Part shown: positions 47,998 to 58,040 of the stretch, in pieces | Layout of the letters: each line of letters opens with the position of its first letter | How positions within the stretch are numbered: position 1 is the stretch's first letter | Source of the DNA: Aspidiotus rigidus | Taxonomy: Eukaryota > Arthropoda > Insecta > Hemiptera > Diaspididae | Assembly (NCBI GenBank): GCA_035079385.1 | Contig: JAVHKY010000025.1 | Coordinates: forward strand, 16,218,501-16,282,500 | Length of the DNA stretch: 64,000 nucleotides | Direction: 5' to 3' | Program-made: the position numbers and the translations under genes | The notes under the pieces: model-generated | What the model saw: the letters and a program-made list of their open reading frames with translations, nothing else | What the model was told of the DNA's origin: nothing | Database searches by the model: none

Positions 47998-48025
47998 CCA
48001 AGTCTACACGAAACCTGGTCGTATT
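47979..48025 (+). ncRNA. Hammerhead ribozyme of PLE family B
   Basis: All core parts are present in order. Helix I 5' strand AGTAC is 47979-47983. CTGATGA is 47984-47990. Stem II is GTAG (47993-47996) with CTAC (48004-48007), with an outer G-C pair around one C-A mismatch. GAAA is 48010-48013. The minimal helix III has one C-G pair (48014-48018) around a CTG loop plus the A-U pair. The cleavage triplet GTC is 48018-48020. The helix I 3' strand GTATT (48021-48025) pairs 4 Watson-Crick plus one G-U with the first strand. Predicted cut is after 48020. It overlaps the final codons of the nuclease gene. Confidence 0.8.
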
Positions 48026-48246
48026 TTTTAGATCATCAAGATTTTTTAAAGAGCTTTCTTCCGATTTTATTGATTTTTCGATTGTTCTTTCTATCGACTT
48101 ATTGATTTCTTCGAGTGAAGTATTTTTCGATTGTTTTAATTTTCGATAATAAAAATTGTTACGTGACTGTATCTATCCTCTCTAAGTTCCTCTGAAACAT
48201 GTCTCGTATTTTTGAAAAGTCCGTACATCTCCTTTTCAGCTTCTCT

Positions 48247-48641
48247 AGCTTTCTCATAATTTCAATCGCTTCTCCTTCATATCTCAGATCCCTCTTTCTT
48301 ACCGCTTTCCTCTCTCGCTAGTACTGACCTCTTCCCTTTACTCGCCGTGAAGATCGTGGGTGCGACGTCTTTGGTTTGTGTACGCCGCGTACTTCCTCCT
48401 AGTTCTCATTTCGTCGTTCTCCGCGGTAACCACGAGTTGGCGTTACGACATTCCGATTTTCCTATACACCGCGGAAACCACAGTCGAAGGGTTTCGTTCT
48501 CCCCAACCAGCTCCACGTACACCGGCAGGCTCCCGTCTCCAAATAGTCCAGTCAATGAAGATGAAAAAATGACAATTATGGGTCATGAATGTGACAGAAG
48601 ATTTTTTTTTGTAATGTGCTCAGGGTGATCCCCCGATTAAA
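48247..48641 (+). repeat. PLE-B right flanking direct repeat (pseudo-LTR)
   Basis: Partner of 46098-46483. The terminal part (from about 48545, 'tagtccagtcaatgaagatg') is also the outer end of the left arm of the inverted repeat described next. The block 'cagtcaat...gtgctcagg' thus occurs three times: 46.39, 48.55 and, inverted, 50.51-50.58 kb. Confidence 0.75.
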
Positions 48642-48900
48642 ATACCGATGAGTCCCACGCGCTCTGCCTCTCGCAAAGTCCCCCGCGGTCCCTTTTATCC
48701 CCGAGTTTCAGTTTTTCGCAATTTTCTCGAAAACTAAGCATTTTAGAGGAAAAAATTCCAAACAAAAGTTGTTCCTCGTAACATTTCCTACATGATTCAC
48801 TATTCATTTGTCACCTTACGTTTATTGGTTGGTCTGAAAATTGCCATTTAAGTACCACATTTTGTTCTTACAAGCCATTTTTTGCGTTATACCGGATTAT
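48547..48900. repeat. Inverted repeat, left arm (~340 bp)
   Basis: Reverse-complement match to 50256-50582, with markers 'gattaaaataccgatgagt', 'gcgctctgcctctcgcaaag', 'cagtttttcgcaattttctc' and 'gcgttat'. Overlaps the end of the PLE-B right repeat. The arms surround a LINE fragment. Confidence 0.8.
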
Positions 48901-49219
48901 AGTGACAGTTTTGGTTCAATTGTTGCATTTTTTGTGATTTTTCCAAAAATTAAGAAAATAATTTCACTGAAGAAAGCTTCCTCAGTACTAACTTGAGATG
49001 ATTTTTTACATCTATTGGTTGGTTAAAAAATAGCGAATTTTTTGTAAACGTAAGCTATTTGTAGTATTTCAAAAAATCATATTCTTGGTTCAATAATTTC
49101 CTATGTAATAAAAAATAGTACAAAAATCCCCCCTTCCTTCAAATAATTACTGAATAAAAAACTTTTTATAGTCTAGAGATAGGACAGTGGAATCATCAGT
49201 TATTCGGGGAAGGATGTAG

Positions 49220-49930
49220 CCTGTTTGGCGGCTTAATCAACAGCGTCATATTCGAAGAGGTCAACGTGCCTGGGGATCCATAAGAAAATTATTTGCGTGT
49301 TAATTGAGTCTAGATTGTCAAGTGCGAGAGGGATGCGTTGCATGATTGGGTTAGAGTTGTATGAGTCTTTAAGGGAGTGTAAGAGTCTGTAAGAAGAAGG
49401 AATTTGCCGTTCGGAGGGGAGGAGGTGAGTGAGGCAGGTGAATAGGCTCATAGGTTCGGCTGTAAATGTAGAAGCTATGTTGCATTTCCCAGACGACCGA
49501 GTAGACATAAGCTGCTTTATTGGATGTTTTAGACCCGCTGGAGAGGCAAAGTGTGTAATGAGGATATTCTTGAAACAGTGTCCTGTTGTGTAAAGTATAA
49601 ACAATTTTGTGGTAATTGAGGTCGAGACGTATTTTAGGTTGAGGGTGAGTCTAAGGAGGGGAAGTCGAACGTATAGGTTGCAGTGGATTGAATCGGAGAC
49701 GAATATGTTTGGTGGGTGGGTGGTTGCTTGTTGTGAAGGAGAAAGATTCGTTTGTTAGTTGGAAGCTGTGGAAACCGGAAGACAAAGGATAAATAGTTGG
49801 AGGAGTCTTTGAAAGTGGGGGAGGTTCTAAGGGCTAAGTTTGGAGTTAGCACGATAAGCTCCCAGGGTAATCCTGAGAGAGGACGTTTGGTTGGTGTCGA
49901 GTAAGTCGAAGACAGTTTTCATTACCGAAA
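49220..49930 (-). pseudogene. LINE RNase H fragment (minus strand)
   Basis: Minus-strand reading shows LALRTSPTFKDSS (about 49840), a linker, then SGSKTSNKAAYVYSV (about 49530), FTAEPMSLFTCLTHL, LHSLKDSYNSNPIMQRI and finally IIFLWIPRHVDL near 49265-49235. This is the start, middle and end of an RNase H domain; frames change between blocks. The 123-codon frame 49233-49604 holds the last part. The clade matches the plus-strand fragments at 5.7 and 38.7 kb. It was the RNA-removing domain of a non-LTR element. Confidence 0.72.
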
Positions 49931-50255
49931 TTGTAACTTCAACTCAGGAATCAGTGACACCAAATCCATAAATATCCCAATACTAGGGATCGTATGATCG
50001 CGGAACCAACGAGTAGACCGAGTGTACAGTGTAGAACTTACAAGAACTGATTCACAGCAAATTCTCGCCCACATTTGAGTTCACTTCTCGGAAGCTTTGT
50101 TCAGTACATTCACGCTTATTATTGTCTCAAGGCGAAACAATGAGAGCTCTAGAATGATTATTTTGAATTTCTTAAAATATTTACATTGATTATTATTGTC
50201 AGAAAAATTATTATGAACAACTTTTACCTAAAAGATTCCTTTCTAAGTCATCAAT

Positions 50256-50582
50256 TGAATCCGATATAACGCAAAAAATGACTCGTAAGAACAAAATGAG
50301 GTACTTAAAAACCAATAAACGTAAGGTAACAAGTGAATAGTGAATTTTGTAGGAAATTTTACGAGGAATTTTGTTTGGAATTTTTTTCTCTAAAATACTT
50401 AGTTTTCGAGAAAATTGCGAAAAACTGAATTTCGGGGATAAAGGGGGCCGCGGTGGGACTTTGCGAGAGGCAGAGCGCGTAGAACTCATCGGTATTTTAA
50501 TCAGGGGATTATCCTGAGCACATTACGGAAAAAAACCTTCCGTCACATTTTTGGCCCATAAAAATTCTTTATTGACTGGACT
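50256..50582. repeat. Inverted repeat, right arm
   Basis: Partner of 48547-48900. Its outer end 'ttgactggacta' matches, inverted, the end of the PLE-B repeats. Inside, the shared text ends at 'ccgatataacgcaaaaaatg'. Confidence 0.8.
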
Positions 50583-51410
50583 AAAAGAAGGATCCTTCTT
50601 ACTGACTTTCTCTTTTTCTCTCTCTCTCACACACTCTCTGACGGATTGCCAGATCGCTTCATTTATACAACCTTCACAGCAATAACTAAGTCGTGTATTG
50701 CCGATCCGCTGTCTGAGGCGTTTAAGTGTCTCTGAAGTAGGCAACACATCCAATTACAGCAAAGCCACGCTGAACCAAACATCCATCTCACGCTTGCAAG
50801 TATATCAATTCTCAGAAGCTTCATCATTGATGAATGATGATGAGATCAACTCTTTTGACTCTATAGCGCGTGGATTAGCCCTGCGAACAAATATTCACAA
50901 TATCAAAGCGGTGCATTTTGTAGGCAATTTGAGGTACACCCGGCCAGCAACACGTTTCCATTATCACTGTATAGGACTATCTACCACATAGATATATAAC
51001 AACGTGGGGTGTTGGCGCGACGTACGTTGAATTGCTTGGAAAAAATGCCGGTTTTGTACGAGAATTTTTGCGTTGCTTTTATGGAGTACTGCTAAACCAT
51101 ACTCTACATAGTCAAAGGATCAACTCAAACTAAATAAACCAGATATTGATCCGCAATAGGACAGGTCCCCATCAACCCTTGACAATCCAAGCACTAAATC
51201 TAATAGCTTCGCCATCATATAGATTCTTTGAAGTTCCCTGAAGGGGATCAGAAGTTCTTCAAAGTTCATCCTCAAAGTTCATATCCCATTTTCAAATTCA
51301 TTTCCTCCACAGCTTCAGTTTCGAAGTGTTTTAGCGAAGAACCCGCTATACCTTTTGTTGGGGGTACTTTCAGGGAATTTTCGTCCGCGAGCGCGGGCGC
51401 GAGCGAGGTT
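50583..51410. other. No supported gene
   Basis: Short open frames on both strands (50698-50991 and others under 100 codons) with unrecognised products. A C/T-rich run lies at 50605-50640. No domain was recognised. Confidence 0.4.
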
Positions 51411-51414
51411 GATG

Positions 51415-51640
51415 ACATCGCGGAGACGGGAGCGGGATTTGGAAAAATTCCAACCTCCGAGCTATGGAGGACTTATAAAAATTTCGACCTTCTAGCCATA
51501 TATGATAGGAAGGGAACTTAGAAAAATTCCTACCTGCGAGCTATATATGATAGGAGGGGGACTTGGAAAAATGTCAACCCTCTAGCCATATATGATAGGA
51601 AGGACACTCAGAAAAATTCTTATCTCCGAGCTTATTGCAG
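51415..51640. repeat. 45-bp minisatellite of the 'gacttggaaaaatttcgacc' module
   Basis: The junction 'ag(c/c)(c/t)atatatgatagga' starts at 51494, 51539 and 51584, with 51629 as the next 'agct'. Intervals are therefore exactly 45 bp. An earlier unit at 51460 is 34 bp away. Each unit has 'ctt(g/a)gaaaaattc(c/t)' and 'acct(c/t)cgagc'. This is the most regular form of a module scattered through the window. Confidence 0.8.
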
Positions 51641-54400
51641 TACTGCAATGGCATCCAATTTTTAGTCACCTTTCATTCCAGTACTACGAGTGATCATTCA
51701 CAGCCTTTACAAAACCCTTTTAGAATTATCCTTTCCAAGTTTTACCTTCAAAGGTCTGCATTTTACATTTTCAGAAACTTTCTTTACCATGATCTAATTC
51801 AACATCACGAACCGCGAGCAGTTTCGCAAAGCTCTGTGCCTCTATCAATGCGTAGACAAGATCATTCAAACACCGATTTCCAGTCTAACTTTTCAATTAT
51901 CAGTCCTCTCTCTTCCATGCGGTGATCATCTTATGAATATATTAATGTCGAATTCGAATAAATTTGTTGCGTTTTCCACTTTCATATCGTACGGATCTAC
52001 AAACGTCTATAGTACGTTTACCTGGATATAATAATTTTCTTTAATGTAATCTTTCAGACCCACATACTTAGAATACATAAACGAAAATTGTGTTACCCAA
52101 TGTGATGTGGTAGTACGATACTTCACTCACAGATGAGCGAGTATGTGTCCATAACCGTTAATAATCACGCTCATTTAGACGTACGATTTAATGGAGTTAG
52201 CGTTCACATATACCGAGGATCACTTTTGTCTCGCATTGACAGTCAGTCCATCGAGGTATCGCTGGTAGTTGTGTGACGGGTGATGTCTATATACTTTTAC
52301 GTTATAGATAGGGCCTTCTGTATAGTTAGTCGCCTGTAACGATAATGATTTGAAACCGCGTTCCCGTTTTAAACACTACTATACTACTAGACGACGAAAT
52401 GAGAAAGAAAAAGACAACGGACGTCTCTTTTTCTCTTCTTTCTCCCTTTTCTTTCTTTCTTTCAAATCTATCTCATGGATGTAATTTTGTCTTTTCATTG
52501 CCAAGGAAATATGTACGTGATATCGATTCGTACCGGCGAACCGATAATAAAGAATCCGTACCTACGTAGGCTTATAGGCAATATACACCTTACAGCCAAA
52601 ATGAGAAGAACGAATTGATTGCATCAGTAAATGGAGATTTCTACAATGCAATGCCGACGTGTCTGGGTGTTATCTCGTCGTATTTCTCATAAACAGTCTA
52701 CCGTCGGTGTACGATTTTCTCTATAAACCGTACGGCTCTTTCTCATTTGACTGTGTGCACACGATATTATAAGAGATTGTCAACGCATTACAATATTATG
52801 CGCGCAGGCTCCGCGATGAAACTGAAAACGAGAATATATACTTTGGTCCTCGAACGAAAAAACAAAAAAAAAAATTGTGCCAGCAGAATGATTTTTCGGC
52901 ACGTCTGCAAATATTTTCGGACACCTTTCTCTTCTGTCGGTTCGCAAATGAGTTTATTCTGCCAGATCGAGCGCGTAAAAGGCTACATACGAGTGGTGAG
53001 GAGGAGAGAGAGAGAGAAAAAAGGTAGGTATGAATGTTCGATTTAGCCTCTAAAACGTGCAGAATGGAGATTCACATGTCTACTTAATGGGGTGTACTCG
53101 ATGGACTGGCGCAATTTTAAAGGATTTTTTCGCGCGTTATAGGAAGACGTTTATTTTTTTCCTCGATAAACATTATGAAATTCATTTCATTTTACGTCGT
53201 TGTACGTGCATCTATATCGTATACAATGTCGGCGAACAAAAAGGTTTCAGCGATTAAGAGAGCGGATGGAAGAATAAACCCTCTAAATTGAAGTACGTAC
53301 TCGAACAGGTATTGGCACTTTTTACGCGTGCTTATTAACAATTTCTCATGTACCAGGATTCGATAGAATTTTTAAAATCGTCGAGCCGGCGCATCCAACG
53401 ATGGCGGATTCCGAACTCATCGCGTGTGAAAATGATCGTTGATATGGAAGAAGGTACAATGAAGCGGGTTATCATTTTCTACAGAACTCACCTGAAAGCA
53501 GAGAAAGAAATAACGATTACAAATTAGCTCTTGAGTCTTTGAGATTTTAGAAGTACATTAAAGAATAGCATTTGAAATAAAGGCAATTAAGTAAGGGGAA
53601 TGTTAAACAAAACTGCACGAAAAGGAGAAGGCATTTGAACGAAAAATAGTACCACGAAAAAACTATCCAGTATAACGAAATAAGTAGTGGTAACGAAAAG
53701 TGCAGCAAACGAAATTTTCGGGCGTTCCCCCGAAAAAAAAGAAAAAGAAATGCAATAAATTTTCAGTGTGTTCGAACGATCAACATTTTTTTTAATTCAG
53801 TCATGATTTGGTTAGATGCAATCTTGAGGCACGCACAATAGGCTCCTCAAGAGGATGAGAGATGTAGGTTTGAACTTGTAGCAATACCGTATCTTCAGTC
53901 TTGACGCATACATAGGCATCAGAAAGAAAATCTTTTCCTCGTACGTCTGGACATGGGAAATACTTGTCTTATGACACAGCGCGATGTTATGCTCTGGTAT
54001 TTCGAAAAAATTATACCATTAAGAAGTATTTTAAACGCTGAAAACGACGGTGTTTTCGGTTTTTCGTCCGTCTTCCCAATCTCTTGTTATGATCTCGTTC
54101 AGTCGCCGCGGATCGTTGCGGAACCTATCGCACGTTGTAGTGTTTTGATACTGCAATCGTAAATGCGTTCCGCTCTGATCACCGATGAGTAAACAAGATT
54201 GGAAAGACAGATCGAAAAATAGAAAACAGCGTCGCTTTCAGCATTCAAAATACTTCTCGAGTGGTATAAACTTTTTGAAATGCCAGAGATTGTCCAAAAA
54301 ATTGTCAATACTGGAACTCATATTGAGTAACTCGGGTGTAAGTAGTGCACTAAAGTTGAAAAAGTTTTTCAAAGGTACAATTTTACCTTATTAGTTACTT
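51641..54400. other. No supported gene
   Basis: Mixed non-coding DNA with microsatellite-like runs ('ttctttctttc' near 52448; 'gagagagagag' near 53005). Open frames up to 99 codons lack homology. Nothing resembles an exon. Confidence 0.45.
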
Positions 54401-54402
54401 TT

Positions 54403-54442
54403 ACAAGAGTGCTTTCGGGTATCATCCCATCATCGGTTGTGT
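54403..54442 (-). ncRNA. Hammerhead ribozyme of PLE family A (one core change)
   Basis: Minus-strand layout: helix I 5' ACAA (54440-54437), core CCGATGA (54436-54430, U4 replaced by C), stem II TGGG/CCC around ATGATA, GAAA (54416-54413), a two-base-loop helix III G-CA-C, cleavage triplet CTC (54409-54407), then TTGT (54406-54403) pairing with ACAA. All but one core base are conserved. U4 is important for activity, so this copy is probably inactive. Confidence 0.65.
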
Positions 54443-54725
54443 CGCAACTGGAAAACAAGTTTTTTTAGTATAACAATATTATCTTATTGGCCATAACAAC
54501 GCTGTGTTGTGATTGGTTCGCTCTTTTGGCATAAATGCTGCATTTCTATTGGCTACCTGGTTTCCTGCCATCTTATTGGTCACTTTCACTTTTTTCCTCT
54601 CGTCCAGTCACCAGACCGAATAATTTTTCGCTGTTAAATGTTATTACATAGTTCCAGAAGACGTCTTTTTTCTTCTTTGCTGTTGCAATCTCCATTTGTT
54701 CCCAGAATTTTCTTCTTTTTATGAG
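54403..54725 (-). mobile_element. PLE family A 3' end (minus strand)
   Basis: Read on the minus strand, 54725-54640 matches the C-terminus of the GIY-YIG domain (KKKILGTNGDC, then a frameshifted end). 54620-54480 is the CCAAT-box tail ('accaataagatggcag', 'agccaatagaaatgcag'), and 54442-54403 is the ribozyme. It is the same family as at 12.3-12.8 kb. Upstream element sequence is missing: the copy is truncated to about 320 bp. Confidence 0.75.
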
Positions 54726-54899
54726 ATTTTTTATTGAGTAATACGACTAGTTTCTGGACTTGCGTGTTTGTTATTTTACAAATTAATTTTTATTACTAGA
54801 ATTTTTTAGTTTTTCAATTTATTTCATATTAGTTATCATGCTTTCTTTTGTATGCATCAACTTTTTGGTCAAAAATTTTAATTCTTCGTGATTTTTTTG

Positions 54900-55190
54900 T
54901 TTTTTCGTCAGTTTTTACGAGGAGCCTGTTCTATGGGAGGGTAATTTGGAGAAAAGTGAAGGGCGCCGGGCACCGTCCCCTAGCGATGGACAGCAAAAGG
55001 TGGGCCTTGGAAACAATTTTTATCTCCGAGCTGATAGAGGGAGGACTTAGGAAAAATGTCTACTTCTGAGCTATATGTTGTAGAAGGGGACTTGAAGAAA
55101 TTTACACCTCCGAGTTCTACACAAGAGAAGTGGGACTTGGAAAATTATCGACTCCCAGCTATGAGGGGGACTTGGAAAAATAAAACAAAA
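54900..55190. repeat. Cluster of the 'gacttggaaaaat' module
   Basis: 'acttaggaaaaatgtctac' at about 55048, 'gacttgaagaaatttacacc' near 55089, 'gacttggaaaattatcgac' near 55133 and 'gacttggaaaaataaaac' near 55169. Intervals are 36-45 bp, close to the 45-bp unit at 51.5 kb. Confidence 0.65.
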
Positions 55191-55689
55191 AACCCTCATG
55201 AAACAGGATTCCTTTTAGCCTCGAATAATACAGTTAATGAAGAGATAACAAAGAAGGCTGTGAGTTTTTTTTCGTGAAATTATTATTGTTAACCGCTCAG
55301 GTCTTTTTTTTCTCGTGATTTCCGACTTTTTATTTCGTACGAAAAAATCCAACTCATTAAGTAATGCATGTTCGTTGGGCACAAAGACTGATTTTTCAAT
55401 TGTTGAACTTCGTGGATTCAATTTATGCTGTCAGCAGTAACTGAGTACTCAGATCGAAGACGAAGTGTCCAGACGAGTAGCAAACGAAATGAGCTTTCAA
55501 GGGGTCTCTTTCATTAATACTTCAATTGAAGCGAAGTGTCACGATTCAACAGGATTCAAACAAATTACCAGGAGCTCTTGTTAAGAATTCAGATTTTCGA
55601 TAAAAAGAAGAGATTTGAATTTATGTAGAATAAGATTACCTTTCAGATGCGAGCCCTTATGAGTAGAGTTAGGATTTTGTGCAGTAAAA

Positions 55690-56460
55690 ATTCGTCAAAC
55701 GAACAGTAAAAACACTAAAAAAAAAGCAATAAAAATGTGGCACAAAAATCAAGAACGAACGAACGTGCAATGTATACTACGACCAAAAGAGATTCATAAA
55801 TTACAGAAATCGAAAAAACGACCAGAATTGACCACAAAACAATGAACACGGCATAAAATGACCAAAATACGACCAAAATAGCAGTGACGTGCTGGCTCAC
55901 ATTTTCTAGGCCGATGGCCGGGTATTCAGCTCGTCGGGTTCTCCAAAACTCCCAAAATCAAATTTTCAAGAAGTTTCTCGCGGGCCTTTTTTGGCCGCGT
56001 ATCCCCGACCGTCTGGCCGGGCCAACACGTCACTGAAAAATAGTCAATAAGAGGCCAAAATCGGACAAGAAGTGACAGAAAATTACCAAAACTGACAGAA
56101 CAATCTGTAAATGACCTAAACTGACGAAAATTATTCAAAAACTTAGAGAACCGAACAGAATGGAATGAAAAACGACCACACAAGATCAGAAAATTTTCAA
56201 AACAAACGAAAAACGACCAGGAAGCGACCAAAATTGACCAAAAAATGAAAGATAGCCAAAACACGAGAAAATTCATCAAAAAGTTCAAAATGGACCTACA
56301 AATGACCAAAATTGACCATAAGTAGCCCAGAACAAAAAATAACGACCAAAATCTATCAAAAATGTTCAAAATAAACCACAAACGGCTGAAATCAACCATA
56401 AAATGACCGAAGATGACCGCAAAAATCACCACAAGCGAAAAGAACAACTAGAGGAGGGCC
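55690..56460. repeat. Degenerate 'GACCAAAATTGACCAAAAA' minisatellite
   Basis: Repeated 'tgacc(a)aaaat' and 'gaccaaaa' motifs, about 11-23 bp apart, fill most of the interval. A GC-rich insertion at 55890-56030 ('gtgctggctcac...gccgggccaacacgtcac') breaks it, with 'agtgacgtgctggc' and 'ggccaacacgtcact' as inverted ends. That inner 140-bp block could be a small inverted-repeat element. The 173-codon minus frame 55926-56447 is the repeat read backwards. Confidence 0.7.
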
Positions 56461-57129
56461 TAATTATACCAAAGAACGATCAGTCATCACGACTGGAAAT
56501 GTTGAAAATTGATCAAATATACGGTCCAGAAATCCTTCAGAAGTATCAAATCTGTCCATAAACGCGAAACGTGCAATATCAAATTTCATAGGGGCCTCCT
56601 AAATGCATGGATCGTCTATTCCCCCCCCCCCCCCAACCTACTATGCAGTATCATGGAAATTCTAACTGTTTCTATGAGTGAGTTTGCGACCTCTCCCTCC
56701 CCCTCCCCGCCCCCATGAGAATACATTGCATGTGACTCGGTGACATCTGGAAGGTCAACCATTCTTGGACACAAAAATTTAATACAGTTTAGCGTCATGT
56801 TAATGTCTTTATATGTGTCGAGAACTATAGAGCATAAGGGCCCAAGACAGGGGGAACTCCAGTTCCAAAAATCATTGCCAAGGCCGGCCACCAGACTGTC
56901 ACTCAGCGTGATGATGACCTCCAGAATGAAGGGATGCAGTGTTGATAGGAGAATCCATTAAGACTAGGAGTGTACGCTGGTCTACCTAATCTAGAATCAC
57001 TCCCTTCCCCCCATAGCATTCCGTCTGTTTTATAAATCTCAACTAGCGGCAGTCCCCATATGATGATATTTTGAGGACATTTTGGGGAAATGGGGATGTT
57101 ATGGGCGGAGTGTGCAGTCAGCCATCGAG

Positions 57130-58040
57130 AATCTCAATTACGATGGTCGGATCAACGTTGATTTTTAGTCGACATCGAAATCTGATACCAGAAGTCGACT
57201 AATTTTTCACTTCGATTCTGTTGCGCTTTCGGAATCGACGTAATGTCGACGGCAACTGCAAGTTTTCTACCGATGAATGATGAACCAGGAGTCGAAGATG
57301 ACGAGAAACGGTCGATTTTGAGTCGGCTTCCAGTTATTTTGGGGCCTATTTGGGGTCGGCATTGAGCGAAACTAAATTGAGTTAACTGTTGATCGACATA
57401 GCGAGTCGAGTTGATTCGACATGGTCCATCGGGTAAGTAGTCTTTTGTCTGTTTGATGACCTCGCTACTCGCAGACAAAATGCGAGGCCATATTTATATA
57501 ATGAGGGTCGTTAAAAAACTCAATTATTTTCGATAAGCAGTGCAGCAGTGGTTCAATTGACACAATTTTGTCATCGAGAATAATAGGAAAAGAAGGGGAG
57601 AGCATACGGACCGTATGGTAAGGATCGAAGAGTACACTAAACGGAAAAAAGTCGAGAGGATGACAAAGAACAAGGCATCGTGGTCACCTCGGACACGCTT
57701 GAACAATAAGACGACGACGATTGAAATCCAGTACCAAGAGTGGGCTCTTTTCGGGCCTCGATCATCGCAATATCGACGTCGATTGATAGTTTTCTGCCGA
57801 TAAGTGGCGTATGATAGACTCAAAGACGACTTCTATTTCAAGTCGCCATTAATCCAATACCAGAAGTCAAATTCATATCGACGCCGCGTTGGAAATGAGT
57901 GAAAAGACAAAAATTGACGGTTGATTTGCCGTCGATATTGAATGGAACTAAATCGATTCATAATTGACGTTGATTTGATGTTGATTTTGGGTCGAAATAT
58001 GGAGTCGACCAAGAGTCGAGATAGGGTGGAGGGCATAGCT
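57130..58040. repeat. Copies of the satellite-related repeat of 15-18 kb
   Basis: 'tcaacgttgatttttagtcga' style sequence near 57152, 'aatctgataccagaagtcga' near 57179, 'gtcgattttgagtcgg' near 57311, and 'agtcgccattaatccaataccagaagtc' near 57840. 57530-57560 carries 'aagcagtgcagcagtgg', as at 17.86 kb. There are at least two diverged units of roughly 300-350 bp. A 'gctactcgcagac' box is at 57464. Confidence 0.6.

Larger units (their letters stand above)
46484..48246 (+). mobile_element. Penelope-like retroelement family B, body
   Basis: This is the most complete PLE in the window: reverse transcriptase from 46591, linker, GIY-YIG nuclease to 47997, then a hammerhead. It is enclosed by direct repeats. 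The N-terminal ~250 residues of a typical PLE protein (before KTHKP) are absent, and at least two frameshifts split the gene (about 47150 and 47220-47240). 48026-48246 is a T-rich 3' segment without a gene. Confidence 0.85.

Noticed and set aside
55926..56447. 173-codon minus-strand frame rich in Phe, Ser and Trp
   Set aside because: It is the reverse reading of the GACCAAA minisatellite.
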